From: UBA7236 sp036734545
GTDB taxonomy: Bacteria; Bacteroidota; Bacteroidia; Chitinophagales; BACL12
Assembly (NCBI GenBank): GCA_036734545.1
Contig: DAIMYJ010000085.1
Span: forward strand, 1-13,028
DNA: 13,028 nucleotides
Direction: 5' to 3'
This document shows positions 7,969 to 13,028 of this stretch, piece after piece (within the stretch, counting starts at the first letter, position 1; each line of letters begins with the position of its first letter). The translations under genes and the position numbers were made by a program. Below the pieces are notes generated by a model. That model was given only the letters and a program-made list of their open reading frames with translations. It was not told the DNA's origin and did not search any database.

Positions 7969-9771
7969 ATGGCTAAAGAGGCGAGCACATCCGCACAACA
8001 TTCTGTGGGAGCAGACAGCACGAAAAAAAAACCTTTATTCAGCGGCTCTGATTATCAGATCTTCCGGCGGCTCATGTCGTATGCAGGCCCGTACCGCCGG
8101 CAGTTCGTGATCAGCACCCTGCTTGCCATCGGCTTATCCGTACTTACACCGCTGCGGCCATATCTCGTGGGTATTACCGTGGATCATTACATCCTCCAAG
8201 ATGATTTTCGCGGACTCATGATACTCACCGGGTTGTCGCTGATCGTGTTGTTCGCCGAATCCATCTGTAAGTACTTTTTTCTGTTCATCACCAACTGGCT
8301 GGGACAACATGTGGTGAAGAATTTACGCGTGCGCGTGTTCGAGCATCTCATCGGACTGCGGCTCAGTTATTTCAACCGCACGCCGGTGGGCATCAGCACT
8401 ACGCGCACCATCAATGACCTCGAGACCATCAACAGCGTATTCACGGAAGGCGCCATTCAGATCATTGCCGATCTGCTGACCATCATTTTTGTGATCACCT
8501 TCATGTGTATCACCAGCTGGCAGCTTACACTGATCTCACTCATCAGTCTGCCGCTGATATTGTATGCCACCTATATTTTCAAGGAAGGAATAAAAAGTAC
8601 GTTTCAGGAGGTACGCACTGCCGTAGCACGCCTGAACTCATTTTTACAGGAGCGCATCACCGGTATGAAGATCGTGCAGATATTCAATGCCGAGGATCAG
8701 GAGTATGCGCGCTTCAAGGAGATCAATGCCGAGCATCGGAAGGCGCAGATACGCTCCGTGTGGTACTATTCCATTTTCTTTCCCATCATGGAGGTCATCA
8801 TCGCACTGGCTACAGCCATGATGGTGTGGCTGGGTGCGCGACTGATATTTAACGGAGTGGGGGAGTTGGGTGATATCACGGCGTTCGTGCTGTATCTGAA
8901 TATCCTGTTCCGTCCGCTGCGTATGCTGGCCGATAAATTCAATACCCTGCAGATGGGTGTGGTGAGCAGTGACCGGATATTCCGGATACTGGATACGGAT
9001 GAACATATTGAAGACCACGGCACCGTAGCTCCGGAACGCCTGCGCGGAGAGATCCGCTTCGAACACGTTTGGTTTGCTTATCAGGATGCCGATTGGGTGC
9101 TCAGGGATGTGTCGTTCCACGTGCCTGCCGGTCAATCACTCGCCATTGTTGGCGCTACCGGTGCCGGAAAGACTTCTATCATCAATATCCTGAATCGGTT
9201 TTATCCGATACAGCAGGGTGTGATACGCATCGACACCATTCCGGTGGATCATTATGCACTCACTAAACTGCGGAGTCGCATCGGCATGGTGTTGCAGGAT
9301 GTGTTTCTGTTCAGCGGCAGTATCTACGAGAATATTTCTTTGCGCGACCCCTCCATTACCCGCAAGCAGGTGATCGAGGCGGCGAAGATGTTGGGTGCGC
9401 ATGATTTCATCATGCGACTTCCCGGTAATTATGATTACGATGTGATGGAACGCGGTGCCACGCTCTCGCTGGGACAGCGCCAGCTCATCTCATTTGTGCG
9501 GGCACTGGTGTTTGATCCGGATATATTGATCCTGGATGAGGCTACATCTTCGGTAGACACCGAGACCGAACTGGTGATCCAACACGCTATTGAGAATCTG
9601 ATCAGTAACCGCACCAGTATCATCATTGCTCACCGCTTAAGCACCATCCGCCGTGCTGACCAGATCCTGGTGCTCGACAAAGGCGAAGTGAAAGAGATCG
9701 GCACGCATGAGGAGCTGATGGATATGAATGGCTATTACAGCCGATTGCATGAGATGCAGTTTGAAGGGTGA
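7969..9771 (+). CDS. ABC exporter, fused permease and ATPase (MsbA/BmrA type)
   Basis: The 600-residue half-transporter should dimerise in the inner membrane and export a lipid, drug or other hydrophobic substrate. The transmembrane domain (about 45-330) shows hydrophobic segments near 46-68, 82-107, 165-200 and 265-315. The nucleotide-binding domain has Walker A GATGAGKT (395-402), Q-loop Q443, signature LSLGQ (499-503), Walker B ILILDE (519-524) and H-loop H555, so both ATP-site halves look intact and a homodimer is plausible. The signature has Leu where LSGGQ has its first Gly, a common variant. The N-terminal 25 residues are a polar Ser/Lys-rich tail. It is the last gene of the run, 6 bases after the amidohydrolase. 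Its TGA stop lies inside a 7/8-bp tandem repeat. MsbA is one possibility, but the substrate is not determinable. Confidence 0.94.
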   Translation: MAKEASTSAQHSVGADSTKKKPLFSGSDYQIFRRLMSYAGPYRRQFVISTLLAIGLSVLTPLRPYLVGITVDHYILQDDFRGLMILTGLSLIVLFAESICKYFFLFITNWLGQHVVKNLRVRVFEHLIGLRLSYFNRTPVGISTTRTINDLETINSVFTEGAIQIIADLLTIIFVITFMCITSWQLTLISLISLPLILYATYIFKEGIKSTFQEVRTAVARLNSFLQERITGMKIVQIFNAEDQEYARFKEINAEHRKAQIRSVWYYSIFFPIMEVIIALATAMMVWLGARLIFNGVGELGDITAFVLYLNILFRPLRMLADKFNTLQMGVVSSDRIFRILDTDEHIEDHGTVAPERLRGEIRFEHVWFAYQDADWVLRDVSFHVPAGQSLAIVGATGAGKTSIINILNRFYPIQQGVIRIDTIPVDHYALTKLRSRIGMVLQDVFLFSGSIYENISLRDPSITRKQVIEAAKMLGAHDFIMRLPGNYDYDVMERGATLSLGQRQLISFVRALVFDPDILILDEATSSVDTETELVIQHAIENLISNRTSIIIAHRLSTIRRADQILVLDKGEVKEIGTHEELMDMNGYYSRLHEMQFEG

Positions 9772-9813
9772 GCAGTGAGCAGTGAGTGGGTGAGTGGGTC
9801 AATGGGTGAATGG
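9768..9813 (+). repeat. Degenerate GTGAGTGG tandem repeat overlapping the ABC stop codon
   Basis: Six head-to-tail units can be read: GTGAGCA twice (7 bp), GTGAGTGG twice, then GTCAATGG and GTGAATGG (8 bp). The TGA at 9769-9771 that ends the ABC gene is part of the first unit. From 9814 to 9905 I see no gene and no plus-strand terminator with a T-tract. Confidence 0.85.
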
Positions 9814-9905
9814 GCAGGTAATTTTTATCAGTATTTTTTCGGGATGTCTAATGTAAGGGTCCGATCTGTGATCAGGGTAAGGTGCATTCTTTTCATTTGA
9901 ACGGC

Positions 9906-9934
9906 AAAAAAAAAGCCGCCCGAATGGGGCGGCT
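9906..9934 (-). terminator. Intrinsic terminator of the HU gene
   Basis: On the minus strand a perfect 8-bp GC-rich stem (AGCCGCCC / GGGCGGCT, 5-base loop) runs directly into nine T residues. It begins 25 bases after the HU stop codon. The plus-strand side lacks a T-tract, so it should act in one direction only. Confidence 0.92.
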
Positions 9935-9959
9935 AAAGCAATAGCTTAGTGGTTGAACC

Positions 9960-10229
9960 TTACACTGCGTCAGCGAGTTCTTTACCAGCCTTGAAGCGTA
10001 CCACGTTCTTAGCGGCAATTTTGATGGTCTTGCCGGTTTGCGGGTTACGGCCAGTGCGGGCAGCGCGCTTGCTTACAGAGAAAGTGCCGAAACCAACGAG
10101 GGTAACTTTGTCGCCCTTCTTCAGTGATTTACGGATAGCAGTCATCATGCTGTCGAGGCATGCAGTTGCTTGAGTTTTGGTCAGACCGGTGTCGGCTGCC
10201 ATTGCGTCGATCAATTCGCCTTTGTTCAT
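9960..10229 (-). CDS. hup: HU-family DNA-binding protein
   Basis: The 89-residue protein has the size and sequence of a DNABII (HU/IHF) subunit: a helical N-terminal dimerisation half (MNKGELID...), the GFGTF turn at 46-50 and the DNA-binding arm with RNPQTG at 61-66, whose P63 is the residue that intercalates between base pairs. The C-terminus ends soon after the VRFKAGKEL signature. HU compacts and bends chromosomal DNA with little sequence preference and helps replication, recombination and transcription. It is monocistronic: its own promoter lies at 10271-10300 and a strong terminator lies just downstream. The same-strand gene recG ends 335 bases upstream, so the two are probably separate units. 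HU and IHF subunits are hard to separate by sequence; the lack of an extended C-terminus favours HU. Confidence 0.97.
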   Translation of the reverse strand: MNKGELIDAMAADTGLTKTQATACLDSMMTAIRKSLKKGDKVTLVGFGTFSVSKRAARTGRNPQTGKTIKIAAKNVVRFKAGKELADAV

Positions 10230-10270
10230 TTTGGTTGATTTTATCGTTTGAAAATAAGTTTTAACACGGC

Positions 10271-10300
10271 CAAAAATACAGTGTTTACGGGCATTTCAAA
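10271..10300 (-). promoter_or_regulatory. Bacteroidota-type promoter of the HU gene
   Basis: The minus strand has TTTG (10300-10297), an 18-base spacer, and TATTTTTG (10278-10271), an exact match to TAnnTTTG. The predicted start is near 10264, about 35 bases before the HU ATG. It is the best promoter in the window. The leader between it and the ATG is A/T-rich without a clear Shine-Dalgarno. Confidence 0.75.
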
Positions 10301-10312
10301 ATGCCGATCGGC
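10290..10312. repeat. Two adjoining palindromes over the HU -33 box
   Basis: GGCATTT-CA-AAATGCC (10290-10305) is a perfect 7-bp inverted repeat containing the -33 TTTG. It runs into GCCGATCGGC (10303-10312), a perfect 10-base palindrome. The placement suits an operator where a dimeric repressor, or HU itself, could block RNA polymerase. That function is inferred from position alone. Confidence 0.5.
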
Positions 10313-10564
10313 TGAAACCCCTGTATTTTCAACACTTTATACACATTACTCCTCCGAAACCCGCGATTTTAGGGGGTTTCAGAGGGGGTAACCGGTCTGA
10401 AAACACCCTTTTCCGACTATTGCTCCCAAATCATCCGGAGCGCCAGGCGGTATAAGTGTACACCTGTATAATTCAAACCGTGTCCTGCACAATAGAAATT
10501 TGAAAGAATATGCATGCACATAAACACCTGGATGGTCATCAGGACATATGAGAAGATCAGCACA
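10313..10564. other. Intergenic region between recG and the HU promoter
   Basis: No gene is supported here. Visible structures are the long hairpin at 10351-10385, an 8-base palindrome GTGTACAC near 10457-10464, TGCATGCA at 10511-10518, and a bulged 7-bp hairpin (10527-10543) just after the recG stop. That last hairpin could weakly end recG transcription but has no T-tract. A 34-codon minus-strand frame (10521-10417) is discussed among the rejected items. Confidence 0.5.
10351..10385. repeat. 11-bp hairpin with one mismatch between recG and HU
   Basis: CCTC-c-GAAACCC pairs with GGGTTTC-a-GAGG around an 11-base loop. It lies downstream of recG and upstream of the HU promoter on the minus strand. 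No T-tract follows on either strand, so it is not a classical terminator. It may be an RNA 3'-end stabiliser, a factor-dependent stop or a protein site. Confidence 0.5.
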
Positions 10565-12691
10565 TTAAGAAACCTTCCCCCACTGTTTGATCTTCCAGGT
10601 TTGTTCGGAGAGATATTTTTTCAGCGCAGCATTTTTCGGTTCGTTGAGTACGGGGTCTTCATCCAATAAAGCCTCTGCTGTCAACCGCGCTTCTTTCAGT
10701 ATCGCTTCATCGGTCACAATATTCGCGATCGCAAATTGGGGGGCGCCGCTTTGACGTGTGCCTTCGATCTCACCCGGTCCACGCAATTGCATATCCACCT
10801 CCGCGATCTTGAAACCGTCATTCGTTTGCACCATGGTTTGGATGCGCGTGCGTGCATCGGCATTGAGTTTATTGTCGGTCATGAGTATGCAAAACGACTG
10901 ATGCGCGCCCCGGCCGACACGACCGCGCAGCTGATGCAACTGCGCAAGTCCGAAGCGCTCGGCATTTTCGATGACCATGACGGTGGCGTTGGGGACGTTC
11001 ACACCCACTTCGATCACGGTGGTGGAGATCATGATCTGGGTTTGTTTTTTCAGGAAGCGCTGCATCTCGAAATCTTTATCTGCCGGTTTCATGCGGCCAT
11101 GCAGTATGCTCACCTGATATTGCGGTTTCGGGAATTCCTGATCGATCACCTCTGCGCCGTTCATCAGGTTCTTGAGATCGAGTTTCTCACTTTCTTCGAT
11201 CAGCGGATAGATCACGAACACCTGACGGCCTTCAGCGATCTGCTCTTTCATGAATCCGAAAACACGCAGTCGCTCGTTCTCTTTGCGATGTACTGTCAGG
11301 ATCGGCTTGCGGCCGGGCGGCAGCTCATCGATAATGCTCACATCCAGATCGCCATAGTAGGCCATGCTCAGCGTGCGCGGAATGGGCGTAGCGGTCATGA
11401 CGAGGATATGCGGTGAGATGTTGTTCTTACTCCACAGCTTGGCCCGCTGCTCAACACCAAATCGGTGTTGCTCATCGATCACCACGCATCCGAGATTTTG
11501 AAATTGCACGGTCTCTTCGATCAAGGCATGTGTGCCGATGAGTATGTGTATGGATCCGTCTGCAACACCTTCCTGAATTTCCTTGCGTTGTTTGCCTTTG
11601 ATACTTCCGGTGAGCAGTGCCACGCGTATCGGCATGGCTTTCAGCAATTCGGAGAGGCCTGCATAATGTTGTTGTGCCAATATTTCGGTGGGTGCCATCA
11701 GGCATGCCTGAAAACCGCTGTCGAGTGCCATGAGCATGGTGAGCAGTGCCACCACGGTCTTGCCGCTGCCAACATCACCCTGCAGCAACCGGTTCATCTG
11801 TCGGCCGCTCAGCACATCTTTTCGTATTTCCTTGACAACCCGTTTTTGCGCGTTCGTCAACTCGAAAGGCATGTGCTGTGTATAGAATGGATTGAAGAAC
11901 TGATCCAGCTCCTTGAAGATGAATCCCATGCTGCTGCTGTGCCGGAATTGTTTCACCCGCAGCAGTTTGACCTGGTCGATGAACAGCTCCTCAAATTTCA
12001 AACGGCGGATGGCGTGTTGGAGATGTTGCTCCGAATCAGGAAAATGGATCTGCCGGTAAGCATCAAAGCGGCTGATGAGCCGGTATTTTTCCAGCACATC
12101 TGCGGGGATGTTCTCCGGAAGATCGTACACATTGAGCTGATCGAACAATGACTGCACGAATTTGCCGATGAGTTTACTGGTGATGCCTTTGGCCTTGAGC
12201 TTCTCCGTGCCCGAATACACCGGCTGTATCTTGCCGCCCAACTGGTATTCGCTGGTAGCTGCAGGTTCCATCTCCGGATGCATGATGTTCACGATCCCAT
12301 TGAAGATGGAGGGTTTGCCAAACACGATGTATTGCGTATCGGGTTTCAGGGATTTTTGCAGCCAGTTGATCCCGTTGAACCACACCAACTCCATAGTGCC
12401 GGAGCTATCCTGTAACTCGGCTACAAGACGACGGCCTTTTTTTGCGCCTACCAGATGGATATTGCGCAATATGCCTTTCATCTGCACATCCCGCAACTCG
12501 GCAACCGATAAGGTGAGGTTCTTTACCTGTTGTATGGTCTTGAAATCGGTGCGGTCGACATACCGCAAAGGGAAGAATTGCAGGAGATCGAAACAGGTCT
12601 CCAGTTCCAGTTCTTTCAACAACATCGCCGCCCGTTGTTCTCCAACGCCTTTCAGAAAGGTGAGCGGGGTTTTCAGAGTCACACTTGCCAC
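10565..12691 (-). CDS. recG: ATP-dependent DNA helicase RecG
   Basis: The 708-residue helicase reverses stalled replication forks and migrates branched DNA such as Holliday junctions and R-loops. The N-terminal wedge/OB part (about 1-270) holds a helix-hairpin-helix-like FLKGVGEQRA near 12-21. The helicase core follows: Walker A GDVGSGKT (305-312), APTEILAQQ (334-341), the family-specific DEQHRFGV (406-413), TATPIPRT (433-440), TTVIEVGVNVPNA near 557-569 and motif VI QLRGRVGRG (587-595). Length and motif order are normal, with nothing missing. The start is GTG at 12691: an in-frame TAA lies 12 bases upstream (12703-12701), and the first in-frame ATG is at residue 23, inside the conserved region. 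A second GTG at 12682 is possible. A -7-like element lies directly before the start. Confidence 0.97.
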   Translation of the reverse strand: MASVTLKTPLTFLKGVGEQRAAMLLKELELETCFDLLQFFPLRYVDRTDFKTIQQVKNLTLSVAELRDVQMKGILRNIHLVGAKKGRRLVAELQDSSGTMELVWFNGINWLQKSLKPDTQYIVFGKPSIFNGIVNIMHPEMEPAATSEYQLGGKIQPVYSGTEKLKAKGITSKLIGKFVQSLFDQLNVYDLPENIPADVLEKYRLISRFDAYRQIHFPDSEQHLQHAIRRLKFEELFIDQVKLLRVKQFRHSSSMGFIFKELDQFFNPFYTQHMPFELTNAQKRVVKEIRKDVLSGRQMNRLLQGDVGSGKTVVALLTMLMALDSGFQACLMAPTEILAQQHYAGLSELLKAMPIRVALLTGSIKGKQRKEIQEGVADGSIHILIGTHALIEETVQFQNLGCVVIDEQHRFGVEQRAKLWSKNNISPHILVMTATPIPRTLSMAYYGDLDVSIIDELPPGRKPILTVHRKENERLRVFGFMKEQIAEGRQVFVIYPLIEESEKLDLKNLMNGAEVIDQEFPKPQYQVSILHGRMKPADKDFEMQRFLKKQTQIMISTTVIEVGVNVPNATVMVIENAERFGLAQLHQLRGRVGRGAHQSFCILMTDNKLNADARTRIQTMVQTNDGFKIAEVDMQLRGPGEIEGTRQSGAPQFAIANIVTDEAILKEARLTAEALLDEDPVLNEPKNAALKKYLSEQTWKIKQWGKVS

Positions 12692-12695
12692 GTGA

Positions 12696-12703
12696 TAAAA
12701 TTA
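12696..12703 (-). promoter_or_regulatory. Weak -7-like element directly before recG
   Basis: The minus strand reads TAATTTTA, one mismatch from TAnnTTTG, ending four bases before the GTG start. This is the same spacing as the candidate before the SPOR gene and would give a leaderless message. No -33 box is evident. Confidence 0.3.
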
Positions 12704-12735
12704 AGGAATTGTAGTGGAGTGGGGTGGGCATGCGG

Positions 12736-12775
12736 GTGTGGAAGTGTGGGAGTGTGAGAGTGTGAAAGTGTGGAA
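12736..12775 (+). repeat. Five tandem 8-bp units GTGTGRRA
   Basis: The units read GTGTGGAA, GTGTGGGA, GTGTGAGA, GTGTGAAA and GTGTGGAA without gaps, varying only at the purines in positions 6 and 7. The plus strand is entirely G, T and A. It lies about 45 bases upstream of the recG start and could vary in copy number by slippage. Confidence 0.9.
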
Positions 12776-12811
12776 GTTTGCCGGAGTTTACTAGCACTTG
12801 CCATCGGGTAG

Positions 12812-12857
12812 GCGGACGGAGTCCGCAATAGGTGGTGCAAAGTCGGAGACTTTGCAC
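12812..12857. repeat. Two adjacent perfect hairpins with identical GGA loops (REP-like)
   Basis: GCGGAC-GGA-GTCCGC (12812-12826, 6 bp) is followed after 8 bases by GTGCAAAGTC-GGA-GACTTTGCAC (12835-12857, 10 bp). Both stems are perfect and both loops are GGA. Paired short hairpins in a spacer are the layout of REP/RAYT-type interspersed palindromes. No T-tract follows on either strand, so they are not intrinsic terminators. Whether they are dispersed in the genome cannot be judged here. Confidence 0.7.
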
Positions 12858-12861
12858 ATTG

Positions 12862-12934
12862 CTTCGTTTTGTTTCATTTCATGAACACAACGAAGTAGAA
12901 AATTTTTCCACTGCGCTCCAAAATGTTCACTTCG
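12862..12934. repeat. Imperfect hairpin with an alternative, mutually exclusive pairing
   Basis: CTTCGTT (12862-12868) pairs with AACGAAG (12889-12895), and the stem continues inward as TGTT/AACA and CAT/ATG: 14 pairs, one mismatch, one bulge, TTC loop. The same CGAAG arm, read as CGAAGTaGAA (12891-12900), can instead pair with TTCACTTCG (12926-12934). The two stems cannot form together. Confidence 0.45.
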
Positions 12935-12952
12935 CGGCAGGCCATACACAAT

Positions 12953-12979
12953 AAAAAAAGTCTGACCTGTGGTCAGACT
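12953..12979 (-). terminator. Intrinsic terminator for a gene beyond the right edge
   Basis: On the minus strand a perfect 9-bp stem AGTCTGACC / GGTCAGACT with a 3-base loop runs into a tract of about seven T residues (the A-run from 12953). The plus-strand side lacks Ts. It implies a minus-strand gene ending to the right of 13000. Confidence 0.7.
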
Positions 12980-13002
12980 ATAATGTATAAAAATGTTGCA
13001 AG

Positions 13003-13016
13003 CACTCACCACTCAC
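13003..13016 (-). repeat. Two GTGAGTG units at the right edge
   Basis: The minus strand carries GTGAGTG twice in tandem, preceded by GTGG. It is the same motif family as the repeat at the ABC gene's 3' end, again just ahead of a presumed gene's terminator. Two units are too few to be sure on their own. Confidence 0.5.
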
Positions 13017-13028
13017 CCACGTGAACCT

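Larger units (their letters stand above)
12692..13028. other. Gene-free region upstream of recG, rich in repeats and hairpins
   Basis: No convincing coding sequence is present. The open frames here run through hairpins and have no recognisable protein pattern. In order the region holds a G-rich lead-in (12711-12735), an 8-bp tandem repeat, two hairpins with GGA loops, a pair of competing imperfect stems, a minus-strand terminator, and two 7-bp GTGAGTG units at the right edge. The A/T-rich stretch 12980-13000 shows nothing I can name. Confidence 0.6.

Noticed and set aside
9906..9934. The HU terminator as a bidirectional terminator also ending the ABC operon
   Set aside because: On the plus strand the stem is followed by AAAGCAATAG without a T-tract, so intrinsic termination in that direction is not supported.
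10417..10521. Minus-strand 34-codon open frame between recG and HU starting ATGTGCATG
   Set aside because: It has no -7-like box or Shine-Dalgarno, its start overlaps the TGCATGCA palindrome, and I recognise no protein pattern. A frame of this length is expected by chance.
10736..12151. Two plus-strand open frames of about 227 codons within recG
   Set aside because: They are antisense shadows of RecG, whose helicase motifs are complete on the other strand. Neither has a recognisable motif.
12791..13012. Minus-strand 73-codon open frame in the right-hand spacer
   Set aside because: It runs through a terminator and several hairpins, so the frame is a by-product of palindromic DNA rather than a gene.
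1..13028. Search for CRISPR arrays, tRNA/rRNA genes, riboswitches, insertion sequences, phage or toxin-antitoxin genes
   Set aside because: No regularly spaced repeats with unique spacers, cloverleaf, transposase motif or integrase was seen. Apart from the repeat-rich spacers the window is ordinary core genome.

Overview
The window looks like chromosomal DNA of a Bacteroidota bacterium, most likely Chitinophagales/Chitinophagaceae. Three things point there: a fused MurF-alanine racemase, a long SecA of about 1,100 residues with a C-terminal zinc motif, and several candidate promoters of the Bacteroidota TAnnTTTG type without clear Shine-Dalgarno sequences. The content is mainly conserved housekeeping genes. 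I found no defence, secretion-island, biosynthetic or CRISPR system. The less ordinary material lies between genes, chiefly in the last 340 bases.

Layout. Positions 2173 to 1 (minus) hold a 3'-truncated bifunctional murF-alr gene for cell-wall precursor synthesis. It is divergent from a plus-strand run of five closely spaced genes (2345-9771): secA (preprotein translocase ATPase), deoC (deoxyribose-phosphate aldolase), a small secreted SPOR-like protein, an M20-family amidohydrolase overlapping the SPOR gene by 4 bases, and an MsbA/BmrA-type ABC exporter. The gaps are 22, 26, -4 and 6 bases, so the run may be one operon with a possible internal promoter before the SPOR gene. The ABC stop codon lies inside a 7/8-bp GTGAGTGG-like tandem repeat.

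On the minus strand are recG (12691-10565, GTG start) and an HU-family histone-like gene (10229-9960). The HU gene is a complete unit: a good TTTG-N18-TATTTTTG promoter overlapped by a palindrome, the CDS, and a strong intrinsic terminator at 9934-9906. The 335 bases between recG and HU contain a mismatched 11-bp hairpin and no gene I can support.

The right-hand 337 bases upstream of recG hold a dense cluster. It comprises five tandem 8-bp units, two neighbouring perfect hairpins with the same GGA loop, a longer imperfect hairpin that could pair alternatively with a downstream arm, an intrinsic terminator facing a gene beyond the right edge, and two 7-bp GTGAGTG units. It looks like an interspersed palindromic (REP-like) element, but its copy number cannot be judged from one copy.

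Functionally, murF-alr (D-alanine supply and ligation), the SPOR-like protein (possible peptidoglycan binding) and the ABC exporter (possible lipid or drug export) touch the cell envelope, SecA drives export through the membrane, and RecG and HU act on DNA. No combined pathway is evident beyond co-transcription.
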